Source: Streptomyces sp. NBC_01431
Lineage (GTDB): Bacteria; Actinomycetota; Actinomycetes; Streptomycetales; Streptomycetaceae
NCBI RefSeq assembly: GCF_036231355.1
Contig: NZ_CP109496.1
Coordinates: 8,116,709-8,180,708 of the forward strand
Length of the DNA: 64,000 nt
Reading direction: 5' to 3'
Shown here: positions 9,163 through 17,609 of the stretch, piece by piece
Layout: the number at the start of each line of letters is the position of its first letter
Position numbering within the stretch: the first letter of the stretch is position 1
Notes under the pieces: model-generated
Databases searched by the model: none
Seen by the model: the letters and a program-made list of their open reading frames with translations, nothing else
Told to the model about the DNA's origin: nothing
Position numbers and translations under genes: made by a program

Positions 9163-9965
9163 GTGAGATATGCGGATGGGGGTGGGCTGACGCCAGTGGC
9201 TCGGCAGCGCCGGGAGTCGGTACGTATGCAGGCGGCAGAGCTGTTTGCTCAGCAGGTCAAGGCGCCCGAGGTCGCCCGGCAGCTGCGGGTGAGTGTGAAG
9301 TCGGCCTATCGGTGGCAGCAGTTGTGGCGTGAAGGGGGAGCCGGGGCACTTGTCTCCCGGGGGCCGAGTGGAAGCCGGTGCCGGCTGTCTGCACGCTGTC
9401 TGGTCCAGCTCGCCGGGTATCTCGAACAGGGGTCGGCCGCGCACGGCTGGGTGGAGGACCAGGTCTGGACGGCGGCGCGGGTGGCGACGCTGGTCGGGCG
9501 GAAGTTCCATGTCTCCTACAGCGTCTCGGGCGCGACCAGGCTGATGCGCCGGCTCGGCTTCAGCCCGCAGGTGCCCGCACGGCGCGTGGCCGAGCGCGAC
9601 GAGGACGCCTTCGAGGTCTGGAAGGAGGCGACCTGGGCGGAGGTAAAAGGGCCCGGGCGGCCTGCGGGGGCTGGATCTGCTTCGAGGACGGGGCAGGCTT
9701 CACCCGGCGGCCGCCCAAAGGACGCACCTGGGGCCGACGCGGCCACACCCCTGTCGTCACGGTCGGCGGACGCCGCTCGGGGCGGCTGTCGGTGGCCGCA
9801 CTGATCGCGATGCGGCCCGGCTCCCGGACCCGACTGTGTCACCGTCTGCGGACCACCCCGCGGGCCGCGGCACGCGCCGCAGCATGGGCGAACGCGACTT
9901 CATCGCACGTCGCCGTGATCGGCCTCATGCCCCGCCGCCTCGCCCACGAAACCACCCCGACCTGA
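9163..9965 (+). pseudogene. IS630-family transposase, frameshifted and 3'-truncated
   Basis: The first ~160 codons form the helix-turn-helix half (SVKSAYRWQQLWREGGAGAL, then RKFHVSYSVSGATRLMRRL). The homologous catalytic half continues in another frame as CGGWICFEDGAGFTRRPPK and TVGGRRSGRLSVAALIAMRP, where the first DDE aspartate lies in the CFEDGAGF motif. A third frame carries a last scrap, RSMGERDFIARR. The second catalytic D and the E, normally about 100 codons later, are gone. At least two frameshifts and a 3' deletion make it inactive. I found no terminal inverted repeats. Confidence 0.8.
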
Positions 9966-10091
9966 CGCGGAGCGTGAGTCACCGAGCCGGGGAGGGGACG
10001 AAGCGCCCGGTCAGGCAGGCGGGCGGCCGCGCGACCTGGTGGCCCATCAGGCGCCTTCTGCGGCTTGGGCCTCGGCCGTGACTGCGGCGGC

Positions 10092-10817
10092 TCAGTCGAG
10101 GCGGGAGACCTGGTAGTGGCTGATATACCAGCCGTCGGTCGCGCGCTTCAGCAGTGTGCCGAGAAGGACGCTGAGAGTGGGCCGGTCAGTGAACGAGAAG
10201 TCGACGGACAGGTAGCCGAGCACGGCGTCGTCGGCGATCCGCCTCGTTTCGAGGATCCGGTAGGCGGCCGTCATCCCGAGGGGCTGGGAATCGTAGTACT
10301 CGGCGACGCCCTGCCGTCCGACGGCGTAGGGGTGCAGTCCCTGGAAGATCGCGTCCTCGGTGAAGAGGGAGGCGGCCCGCTGGGGTTCGTGTGCGTCCAC
10401 GGCCGCTTTCCAGCGGTCGAGCACGTCGCGCAGGACCGCTTCGCTGTGTGCCGTGCTGTTCAACGAGGCTCCTTCTGATCGCTGAGGGCGCCCGCTTGTT
10501 GGTGGTGTCACTCGGCCGGACAGGACCTGAAGACCCGGGTCGCTCGGGTGCGGGGACAGCGGAGTCACCGTGTCGTGCCGCCACACTCGCAGCGGCATCG
10601 AGGCGAGCAGCTGCTCCAACTGCTCCGCGTCCTCCGCCCGAAACAGCCCCCACGTGCGCCACTCGCCGGGCGCCAAGGGCGGCCGCCACAACCGCAGCAG
10701 GTGTCCCTGCCCGACCAACTCGCCCGCCCGAGTCGCCTCCCGGACCCGGATCTCCGCGACCGCCTCCTCGGACGTGCCCTCCGGAACGCGAGTCACCATG
10801 TCGACGAGGAACTCCAT
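10092..10817 (-). CDS. muconolactone-isomerase-like domain fused to a SnoaL/NTF2-like domain
   Basis: The product is 241 residues. ATG 10817 is preferred over the upstream GTG because AGGAG lies 8 bases before it. Residues 1-90 resemble muconolactone delta-isomerase (MEFLVDMVTRVPEGTSEE at the start, then LLRLWRPPLAPGEWRTWGL and a final region near LEQLLASMPLRVW). A ~30-residue linker leads to a SnoaL/DUF4440-type fold (RDVLDRWKAAVDAHEPQRA, then SLFTEDAIFQGLHPY). In relatives these are separate proteins, so this is either a true fusion or two ORFs joined in frame. No aromatic-degradation genes flank it, and the substrate is unknown. Confidence 0.75.
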   Translation of the reverse strand: MEFLVDMVTRVPEGTSEEAVAEIRVREATRAGELVGQGHLLRLWRPPLAPGEWRTWGLFRAEDAEQLEQLLASMPLRVWRHDTVTPLSPHPSDPGLQVLSGRVTPPTSGRPQRSEGASLNSTAHSEAVLRDVLDRWKAAVDAHEPQRAASLFTEDAIFQGLHPYAVGRQGVAEYYDSQPLGMTAAYRILETRRIADDAVLGYLSVDFSFTDRPTLSVLLGTLLKRATDGWYISHYQVSRLD

Positions 10818-10921
10818 GGCTGCCACTCCTCATCACATCGCGCCCGAAGCAGACGCCGGCCGGTTCACGCAACGATCGGCGATGACCGCCGCGAAGCCCG
10901 GGAGGCACAAGTCGGTTCACT

Positions 10922-11127
10922 CAAATGAGATGACTTCTAAGCCTGAATCCACCGACAATCATGGAGGGCAGTCCGCGTCGCCCCAGGTCAACAGGCTATT
11001 CGGGCGCTGCTTGGTCTTCACCCGGGAGATGAAAGTGAAGAGTGCTCCGATCCGCCCGCTGACCTGTAAGAAGGCCGCGTAGACCGACCTTCGTCGGTGG
11101 ATTCAGGCTAAGACGTCATCTCATTTG
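10922..11127. repeat. MITE-like inverted-repeat unit abutting IS5
   Basis: Bases 10922-10956 and 11093-11127 are inverted copies of each other, matching at 33 of 35 positions. The outer 13-16 bases of each arm match the terminal repeat of the neighbouring IS5 element (CAAATGAGATGAC), and the inner part is CCTGAATCCACCGAC. The ~136 bases between the arms have no good ORF. It looks like a small non-autonomous element, or a solo IS end trapped next to a short palindromic insert. Confidence 0.55.
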
Positions 11128-11579
11128 GCTAGCCTTCGGTAGCAGATGAGGGTGCAGGCGATGCTGGCGAAAGCGAGGAAGTGGTCGGCCTTGCGCTCGT
11201 AGCGACGGTGAAGTCGGCGGCAGCCGGCCAGCCACGACATGGTCCGCTCGATGGTCCAGTGGTGCCGCCCCAGGCGGGTGGAGGACTCGATTCCTCTGCG
11301 GGCGATGCGGTGGGTGATGCCGCGGCCGCGTAACCATTGGCGCAGATGGTCGTAGTCGTAGCCCTTGTCGGCATGCAGCTTTGCGGGACGGCGCCGCCGA
11401 GGTCCGCGGCGGGAGCGGATGGGTGGGATACCCCGCACGAGGGGTTCGAGCGCCTGGCTGTCGTGCAGGTTCGCCCCCGAGATTCCGACGGACAGGGGCA
11501 GACCGGTCCGCTCCGTGATCAAGTGGATCTTCGAGCCGTACTTGCCCCGGTCCACAGGATTCGGACCCGTCAGGTCCCC
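11121..11579 (-). pseudogene. IS5-family transposase, 3' part
   Basis: This is the C-terminal half of the transposase, with GPNPVDRGKYGSKIHLI, the second catalytic aspartate region (KLHADKGYDYDHLRQWL) and the glutamate helix (RHHWTIERTMSWLAGCRRLH). Its N-terminal half is displaced to 13028-13385 by the IS110 insertion. Joining ALKR (near 13030) to GDLTGPN (near 11578) restores the normal protein, which fixes the insertion point. Confidence 0.8.
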
Positions 11580-11580
11580 G

Positions 11581-11806
11581 TTACCGTCTTCGTGGCCCTG
11601 AATCAGGGCTCCCGGCCTCCGGCCCCGGTATGACTCGGTCCCCCAGTCGATGATGATCGAAAAGGTGGTGTCGCCGGTGTCGGAGGCATTGGCAGACCGC
11701 TGATTAGAGGCACGAGCGCCCCTTGGGCAGTCTCTTCGTAACGTGGATGCCGGCACGCTGATGCCGCAGGTGAGGCCGGGAGGAATACGAGCGCGGGAGC
11801 GAAGGC
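11581..11806 (+). ncRNA. candidate bridge RNA region in the IS110 left end
   Basis: IS110-group elements encode a structured bridge RNA in the non-coding end upstream of the transposase; its two loops pair with target and donor DNA. This ~226-base left end is far longer than a leader needs to be. It contains local dyads such as GGCCCTGAATCAGGGCTCC and CGGCCTCCGGCCCCGG. The guide loops cannot be assigned by eye. The call rests on family knowledge plus the position and length of the non-coding end. Confidence 0.4.
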
Positions 11807-13009
11807 ATGTCGGACGAGACGGGCATCGACATCTATCTGGGCCTGGACGTCGGCAAGGGCGATCACCATGCCGCTGCCGTGAACCAGGCGGGGAAGAAGG
11901 TTTTCGACAAGCCGCTGCCGAACAGCGAACCAAAGCTGCGGGAGCTGTTCGACAAGCTTCAGGCCAAGCACGGAACGGTACTGGTGGTCGTCGACCAGCC
12001 TGCTTCCATCGGGGCCCTGCCGCTGGCGGTCGCCCGGAACGTGGGTTGTCAGGTCGGCTACCTGCCCGGACTCACGATGCGGAGGATCGCCGACCTTTAC
12101 CCTGGTGAGGCGAAAACGGACGCCCGTGACGCGTTCATCATCGCCGACGCGGCCAGAGCGATGCCTCACACCCTCAGGACCATCGATCTCGCGGATGAGG
12201 CCGTTGCCGAGCTCGCGATGATCGCCGGGTTCGACGACGATCTCGCGGGCGAGTCCACCCGGATCGCCAACCGGCTCCGTGGTCTCCTCACGCAGATCCA
12301 CCCGTCCCTGGAACGAGTCTTGGGACCGCGGATCCAGCATCCGGCCGTGCTCAAACTGCTGGGCCAGTTCGGCTCCCCGGCCCAGATCCGCAAAGCCGGA
12401 CGCCGTCGCCTCGTGACCCTGATACGTCCCAAGGCGCCGCGAATGGCCGAGCGACTGATCGAGGACATCTTCACCGCACTCGACGAACAGACCGTCGTCG
12501 TTCCGGGCACTGAAGCAGCTGCGCTGATCGTCCCCAGCCTCGCCGACTCACTCCAGTCCGTCCTTGACCAGCGAAAACTCCTCGCGACCCGGATCAAAGA
12601 ACTCCTGGAGGCCCACCCTCTTTCCCATGTCCTGATCTCGATGCCCGGCATCGGGATCAGGACCGCTGCCCGCATCCTCATCGACGTCGGTGACGGCAGT
12701 GGCTTCGCCACCGCAGGCCATCTCGCTGCGTACGCCGGCCTCGCGCCGGTGACCCGCAACTCCGGCTCCTCCATCCGCGGCGAACATCCCTCCCGGCGAG
12801 GCAACAAACAGCTCAAGAGGGCGTTCTACCTGGCTGCGTTCGCCTCGCTCTCCCAGCCCGAGTCACGCGCCTACTACGACCGCAAACGCCGCGAGGGGAA
12901 ACACCACGTTGCCGCTCTGATCGCGCTCGCCCGACGCCGCGTCGACGTCCTGTTCGCCATGCTCCGCGACGGCACCTTCTACCAACCACCCACACCAGCA
13001 TCGGCTTGA
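11807..13009 (+). CDS. IS110-family transposase (DEDD recombinase)
   Basis: The product is 400 residues and appears intact. The N-terminal RuvC-like DEDD domain begins IYLGLDVGKGDHHAAAV and includes VVVDQPASIGALPLAV and the GEAKTDARDAFIIADAAR acidic stretch. The C-terminal transposase_20 region has the helix-hairpin-helix-like MPGIGIRTAARILIDVG, then HLAAYAGLAPVTRNSGSS with the conserved serine. The protein would act with the element's bridge RNA to recombine DNA. It is transcribed opposite to the IS5 gene it interrupts. Nothing in the coding sequence suggests decay, so it may still be active. Confidence 0.9.
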   Translation: MSDETGIDIYLGLDVGKGDHHAAAVNQAGKKVFDKPLPNSEPKLRELFDKLQAKHGTVLVVVDQPASIGALPLAVARNVGCQVGYLPGLTMRRIADLYPGEAKTDARDAFIIADAARAMPHTLRTIDLADEAVAELAMIAGFDDDLAGESTRIANRLRGLLTQIHPSLERVLGPRIQHPAVLKLLGQFGSPAQIRKAGRRRLVTLIRPKAPRMAERLIEDIFTALDEQTVVVPGTEAAALIVPSLADSLQSVLDQRKLLATRIKELLEAHPLSHVLISMPGIGIRTAARILIDVGDGSGFATAGHLAAYAGLAPVTRNSGSSIRGEHPSRRGNKQLKRAFYLAAFASLSQPESRAYYDRKRREGKHHVAALIALARRRVDVLFAMLRDGTFYQPPTPASA

Positions 13010-13027
13010 CGAAAACCATAGAGGCAC

Positions 13028-13385
13028 CTTTTCAGCGCCCGCATGTTCACCGAGTCGATCGCGCACCTCGACCAGTCCAACTCCCCACGGGAGCCGAGTT
13101 CGTCGAGGACCAGGCGGTGCAGCTTCGCCCAGACCCTGGCCTGGCTCCACTCGGCGAACCGCCGATGGGCCGTCGCTCCCGACGGCCCGAAAGACGCCGA
13201 CGGCAACTGCTGTCAGGTACAGCCGGGCGTCGCGACGAACACGATCGCGGCCAGCACCTCCCGGTCGCCATGCCGACGTCGCCCGCCACCTTGAGGACGC
13301 ACCGGAGCCTCCGGCACCACCCGCTGGAACAGCGCCCACAACTCGTCCGGCACCAGCCGCTCAACAATCCCCACCACAACCGACA
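13028..13385 (-). pseudogene. IS5-family transposase, 5' part
   Basis: Read leftward from about 13380 the frame gives VVGIVERLVPDELWALFQRV, then ATPGCT-stop-QQLPSASFGPSG and DWSRCAIDSVNMRALK, the N-terminal half of the transposase whose remainder is at 11121-11579. Besides the IS110 interruption, TGA stands where relatives have tryptophan (CTWQQLP). The gene is thus inactivated twice. Confidence 0.75.
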
Positions 13386-13417
13386 GGCTACCGAAGCAGC
13401 CAAATGAGATGACGTCT

Positions 13418-13988
13418 TAACTGAAGGAGTGCAGGTCAGCACCCGGCCGTCTATCGCCCGGCCGGCGAACGCCCACCGCGACACCGTGTTCATCTCCGGC
13501 CACTTCACGGCCGCCGCCCGATGAGCCGCGACAACGACCGAAACCGCGTCCGCCAGGGGCGTCCCGGCGGGCTCGGGCATCACGGGATCGTCCGCGAGCG
13601 CGACGAGCGTGACCGTGAAGTATCGGCGAACGGCCTCCGACCTGCGGCGGATCCAGCCGCGGACGGTGTCCTCCGCCAGCCCCAAGCGGGCGGCGACCTG
13701 GCGATGCCCCATGCCCAGGGCCGCTATCTCCAGCCCAGCCCCGATCACCTCGGCCGCATCCGTCCGCCGCGGCCACACCATCTCCGGCAGCAGCACGTGC
13801 GTGACCTCGCAGCCGGTACAACGCGAACGACGAGGACGTACGAACAACCGTGCCCCGAGATCACCACGGACTTGCCGCGGCTGGCCGTGCCCCCACGGCG
13901 CGAGAGACGCCCCGCACGACGGGCACGCCAACTCACCAGCCCGCAGCCGGCGTTCCACCCGGACGGCGTCGGCGTCGACGATGAGCAC
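13418..13988 (-). pseudogene. DUF6431-like / transposase-type helix-turn-helix protein, 3'-truncated by IS5
   Basis: The surviving ~190 residues start MLIVDADAVRVERRL. They contain a zinc-ribbon pair (CPSCGA, then RCTGCEVTHVLLPEM) and a helix-turn-helix segment (AARLGLAEDTVRGWIRRR). This matches small proteins common in Streptomyces that resemble the DNA-binding half of ISL3-type transposases and are, I believe, classed as DUF6431. The coding frame runs straight into the IS5 end at 13416, so the C-terminus has been lost. The region 13989-14255 upstream has no gene I can support. Confidence 0.6.
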
Positions 13989-14255
13989 TCGCTACCTCCA
14001 TCGTGCACACCGTGTCGTCGTGCACGAAGCAAGATCAGACTGCCCACCAGGATCAGCACTCATGTCCACCGCGACTGTCGCGAACCCCTACCCACGTGCT
14101 CATGCAGAGAGTCGTCCAACAACCGAGTAGGCGTGCTGGTCGATGCCGCTTCGTCGCGTAGGTTCCCGTTCGGGTGAAGCGGCGTGAAACTCGGCAGTTG
14201 ATCGTGAAATTGGAGCGACCCTGAGGGCCCAGCGGACGTACACGGAGGGGACGCC

Positions 14256-15188
14256 ATGGCGAAGTCGCAACGGTGGAGAGCCGTAGGGGTGGTCATCTCG
14301 GCGGCCCTGCTGACCGGCGGGCTCAGCATCACGCCGGCGCAGGCCGCCAGTCAGATCTACACCCAACCGGGCCTCTACACCCTCAAATTGCCAGCCAACG
14401 TGACCTCGTTCGAAGCCTTCCTGATCGGAGGTGGGGGCGGCGGCGGTGGTGGCGGCTGGCATGCCGGCCGCACCGGTGGCGGTGGAGGAGGCGGTGGTGC
14501 CGGGGGCACCGCCCATTGCACCGTGACGGACCTCGCGCCCGGGGCGACGATCAGTGTCCGGGTCGGAGGTGGGGGCGGAGGAGGCCCCAAGGGCGTCCAG
14601 GGCCGCCAAGAGGGCGGACGGGGCGGTGCGGGTGGTTTCCCAGGAAACGGTAGTACCGGCAGCCCGGGCAATCAGAACGATGGTGGCGGCGCAGGTGGCG
14701 GAGGCGGGGGCGGAAGTTCGGCGGTCTTCACCTCCGAGGCCAGCCTGCTTGCCTTCGCGGGCGGCGGAGGAGCAGGAGGCGGCGGAGGCGGTTTCGCCAC
14801 CGGTGTCGGTCCCCGGCCCGGTGGCAGCGGAGGCCCTGGAGGCGGGGGCGGCGGGGGGCCGCTCGACCACGCCGGCGGCGGCGGCGCTGCCGGCTACGGC
14901 GAAGGCCCCGGCACGATCGGCGGGCACGGCGGGGGAGGCGGCGGATACCTGTGCAGCGCGCCTAGCGGAATCCGGTCACAGGGGACCGGGCTGATCGCAC
15001 CCAGGGGCGGCAACGCCCACAATTTCACCGCCGGCACCGCCGGCCAACGCGGCTACCGAGCTGGCCTGCCAGGGCCGACGGTGAAGACCGCAGGAGAAGG
15101 AGCCGCAGGCGGCCCGGGCGGCAATCAACGGGACAACGGCAGGAACGGCCACAACGGATACGTCGTCGTGAGCTGGGGCACCCCCTAG
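14256..15188 (+). CDS. secreted glycine-rich protein
   Basis: The product is 310 residues. A clear signal peptide ends near residue 30 (SITPAQA before ASQIYTQ). A short beta-rich stretch follows (YTLKLPANVTSFEAFLIGG). The rest is over 40 percent glycine, with runs of up to ten glycines broken by short serine, asparagine and alanine segments. It ends in GHNGYVVVSWGTP, a beta-strand closure seen in bacterial glycine-rich jelly-roll-like repeat proteins. It is likely extracellular or wall-associated, and its role is unknown. The DNA repeats are codon-driven (GGN tracts) and not tandem copies. ATG 14256 follows GGAGGGGAC. Confidence 0.8.
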   Translation: MAKSQRWRAVGVVISAALLTGGLSITPAQAASQIYTQPGLYTLKLPANVTSFEAFLIGGGGGGGGGGWHAGRTGGGGGGGGAGGTAHCTVTDLAPGATISVRVGGGGGGGPKGVQGRQEGGRGGAGGFPGNGSTGSPGNQNDGGGAGGGGGGGSSAVFTSEASLLAFAGGGGAGGGGGGFATGVGPRPGGSGGPGGGGGGGPLDHAGGGGAAGYGEGPGTIGGHGGGGGGYLCSAPSGIRSQGTGLIAPRGGNAHNFTAGTAGQRGYRAGLPGPTVKTAGEGAAGGPGGNQRDNGRNGHNGYVVVSWGTP

Positions 15189-15194
15189 TTCGCG

Positions 15195-15237
15195 CACGCA
15201 GGCGCCCGCCTCACGACCCCGGGGGGCGGGCGTTCGT
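15195..15237 (+). terminator. stem-loop after the glycine-rich gene
   Basis: CACGCAGGCGCCCGCC and GGCGGGCGTTCGTG form a GC-rich imperfect hairpin starting 7 bases after the stop codon. There is no U tract, as is usual for Streptomyces terminators. Confidence 0.6.
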
Positions 15238-15364
15238 GCTGTGGGGTAGGGAGGCGTGCGCACCTACCGACCATGTGGCCTGTTCGCGCCCTGCCCCGCC
15301 AGGGGGCTGCTCTATAGCGTCTGCTTGTCAGTGAACAAGAGCATTCCGATGGAAGGCCGCTTTC

Positions 15365-15548
15365 ATGGCCAATGTCATTCGCTCGATCGCTGGCTCCACC
15401 GTGCCCGGCCAGGATGGGTGGACTCCAACGGCGTGGATCCCATGCACATCGACGTGGATACCACCAACGCGCGAGTTCCGGCGTTCGGCGACGGCAACGT
15501 CTCCATCTACATCTGCTCTGCGCCTGCCGAATATCTCATCCGGCCAGG
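15365..15548 (+). pseudogene. unidentified coding relic
   Basis: An ATG at 15365 opens MANVIRSIAGSTVPG, and a different frame slightly downstream reads DPMHIDVDTTNARVPAFG followed by VSIYICSAPAEYLIRPGQ. The two halves look like one protein split by a frameshift and cut at its 3' end beside the transposase at 15549. I do not recognise the family. Confidence 0.25.
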
Positions 15549-15985
15549 TCAGGCAGCATGTCGGTACTCGTTGATTGTTCCGCCGGGCCGGTCGTGTCGG
15601 CGTATGTCCAGGCGGGCGATTGGGCCGGGATCGGTGATCGGTTCGGGCACTGCGCGTAGGGGTGCCGCCTGGTTCATGGCCTGGTGGGGCTGGTGCGTGT
15701 TGTAGTGGTGCTCGAACTCGCGCAGGGCCTGGCGCAGGTGGCGTTCGTTCCAGATCAAGGTCCGGTCCAGGAGCTCGCGGCGGCATGTCGGCACCCAGCG
15801 TTCCATGATGGAGTTCATGCGCGGTATGCGGATGCCGCAGGGCACGACCTGGATGCCGGCGTCGCTCAGGATCTGGTCGAAGAGAGCTGGGAACTTCGCG
15901 TCCCGGTCGCGGATCAGGTAGTTGACGGTGGCTCCGGCATCTTCGAGGTCCATGGCCAGGTTCCGGGCGGCCTGGCCGACCCGAG
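15549..15985 (-). pseudogene. rve-type integrase/transposase, C-terminal half only
   Basis: The minus-strand frame carries the second catalytic aspartate (NYLIRDRDAKFPALFDQIL), the glutamate region (RMNSIMERWVPTCRRELLD) and the characteristic FEHHYNTHQPHQAMNQ tail of DDE integrase-core proteins. The first aspartate and the helix-turn-helix are missing. At about 15978-15985 it meets the equally truncated IS3 gene running the other way, so two transposases have been joined head to head by recombination or by insertion and deletion. Confidence 0.8.
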
Positions 15986-16684
15986 GATCCGGAGTTCGGC
16001 TATCGCTTCCTGGCCGACGAAGCCCGGAGCGCGGGATCCGGCATGGCGGACCGGACCGCCTGGCGGATCTGCCGGGACAACCGCTGGTGGAGTGTCTTCG
16101 GCAAGAAACGCGGCCGGACCAAGAAGGCCGGCCCACCGGTCCACGACGACCTCGTCCGCCGTGACTTCACGACGGACGGCCCGAACCGGCTGTGGCTCGC
16201 CGATATCGCCGAACACGCCACGGGTGAGGGCAAGTTGTATCTCTGCGCGGTCAAGGACGTCTTCAGCAAGAGGATTGTGGGCTACTCCATCGATGCACGG
16301 ATGAAGTCCCGCCTGGCCGTCGCGGCCCTGAACAACGCCATGGCCCGCCGTGACCACGTCACCGGGTGCATTCTGCACAGCGATCGCGGATCGCAGTTCC
16401 GGTCACGGAAGTTCGTCCAGGCGCTCGACCGGCACCGGATCGTCGGCTCGACAGGGAGGGTCGGGGCGGCAGGCGACAACGCGGCCATGGAGTCGTTCTT
16501 CAGCCTGCTGCAGAAGAATGTCCTCGACCGTCGGGCGTGGGCCACCCGCGAGGAACTGCGGATCGCGATCGTGACCTGGATCGAGCGGACCTACCACCGA
16601 CGCCGCAGACAAGCCTCCCTCGGCCGGCTGACCCCCATCGAATTCGAGACCGTCATGACCACACCGGCCCTCCAGGCCGCGTAA
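15978..16684 (+). pseudogene. IS3-family OrfB transposase, 5'-truncated
   Basis: The frame starts abruptly with EDPEFGYRFLADEARSAGSG, the helical region before the catalytic core. It then has all three acidic positions: RLWLADIAEHATGEGKLY, ILHSDRGSQFRS and AAMESFFSLLQKNVLD. The C-terminal RTYHRRRRQASLGRLTP and a normal stop at 16684 are intact. OrfA and the first part of OrfB, including the frameshift site, are absent. It cannot make a full transposase on its own. Confidence 0.85.
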
Positions 16685-16734
16685 CCCAACCTGTCACCCA
16701 ACCCTGCAGCAGACCCTCCGTGCGACAGCCCGGC

Positions 16735-16845
16735 GCTTGCCTGCGGGAATTCTTGCAGGATCAAGCCGCTCACCCGGCCGAAGAGCGGGCGGTGACCTGG
16801 CACAACGGCGTCGACGTACTCCCGCACAGGGTCCATGCGACCCAT
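16735..16845 (-). pseudogene. DUF1801-like protein, N-terminal stub
   Basis: A minus-strand ATG at 16845 (or 16836) starts about 35 residues reading DPVREYVDAVVPGHRPLF and RVSGLILQEFPQA. This matches the first helix and strand of DUF1801/YdhG-like proteins. The frame loses meaning where the IS3 remnant begins, so the IS probably deleted the rest. Confidence 0.5.
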
Positions 16846-16952
16846 TCTCGTCCCCTCGCGAACCCCGCCGCTGCGGCGCACGCCGTGCCCGACCGTCAGG
16901 CCGCTGATCAGGGCGGATGGAGAACTGGGACGGGAGTATCTAGGGTCAGCGC

Positions 16953-17609
16953 GTGGCTTTCATCATGGTGTGCGAAGACGACGCGGCGGTCCGCGGCGTC
17001 CTCAGGCGTGCCCTGGAGCTCGACGGCCATAGCGTCTCCGTCGCCGTCACGGCCGAGAGTCTGCTGCAGCAGCTCGCACCGGCACCACCTCAGCTGGTCG
17101 TCCTGGATCTGGGGCTTCCGGACGCCGACGGACGCGATGTGTGCCTGGCCCTCCGGGCGCGCGGCGTGGACGTGCCGGTGTTGATGCTGACCGCCTTGGA
17201 CGGCCTGCATCACAAGGTGGGCGGCTTCGAGGCGGGCGCCGACGACTACATGACCAAACCCTTCGACGTCCCGGAGCTGCTGGTCCGCGTCCGTGCGCTG
17301 CTGCGCCGAGCCATCGTGGCGTCCGCACCGCGCGAGGTCGTGCTCGATCCGGCCAAGCACGTGGTGACCCACGGCTCGGTGAGCGAGAACCTGACCCCGA
17401 CGGAGTTCCGGCTGCTGGGCCGCCTGATCGCCTCGCAGGGCGACGCGGTCCGCCGCCACGCCCTCGTCGCTGCCGGCTGGCCGCACGGAGCGCAGGTCAG
17501 CGACAACACCCTCGACTCCTTCGTGCGCCGGCTGCGGACCAAGCTCGGTCCGCTGGGGGTGGCCGAGCGTCTGGCGACCGTCCGCGGCGTGGGCTACCGA
17601 TGGCAGTGA
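16953..17609 (+). CDS. OmpR-family response regulator
   Basis: The product is 218 residues. The receiver domain (1-115) has the acidic pair EDD at 8-10, the phospho-acceptor D52 in VVLDLGLPD, threonine in VLMLTALDG and lysine in DDYMTKPFD. The C-terminal winged helix (about 125-218) contains NLTPTEFRLLGRLIA and ERLATVRGVGYRW. It overlaps the histidine-kinase start by 10 bases and is probably translationally coupled to it. The nearest downstream gene is a COG4705-type membrane protein, the likely co-regulated output. Confidence 0.93.
   Translation: MAFIMVCEDDAAVRGVLRRALELDGHSVSVAVTAESLLQQLAPAPPQLVVLDLGLPDADGRDVCLALRARGVDVPVLMLTALDGLHHKVGGFEAGADDYMTKPFDVPELLVRVRALLRRAIVASAPREVVLDPAKHVVTHGSVSENLTPTEFRLLGRLIASQGDAVRRHALVAAGWPHGAQVSDNTLDSFVRRLRTKLGPLGVAERLATVRGVGYRWQ

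Larger units (their letters stand above)
11580..13027 (+). mobile_element. IS110-family element inserted in the IS5 transposase gene
   Basis: The limits were set by asking what must be removed to rejoin the IS5 transposase reading frame. About 1.45 kb comes out, between the CAGGTCCCC boundary at about 11579 and TTTTCAGCGC at about 13029. No long inverted repeats are visible, as expected for IS110. The element has a long non-coding left end (~227 bases), one transposase gene and a very short right end (~18 bases). Confidence 0.75.
11112..13416. mobile_element. IS5-family element interrupted by an IS110 element
   Basis: The ends GACGTCATCTCATTTGGCT (11112-11130) and its exact complement (13398-13416) form 19-base perfect inverted repeats. 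A TAA trinucleotide lies at each outer side. Inside is a minus-strand IS5-type transposase split by an IS110 element at about 11580-13027. The whole element has landed in a minus-strand transposase-like gene (13418-13988), giving three nested layers. Confidence 0.8.

Noticed and set aside
14100..14927. 275-codon minus-strand frame over the glycine-rich gene
   Set aside because: It is the Pro/Ala/Thr-rich antisense of GGN repeats, with no ribosome site.
14400..14960. Possible tandem repeat or CRISPR-like array
   Set aside because: The repetition is glycine codon usage without constant unit length or spacers.
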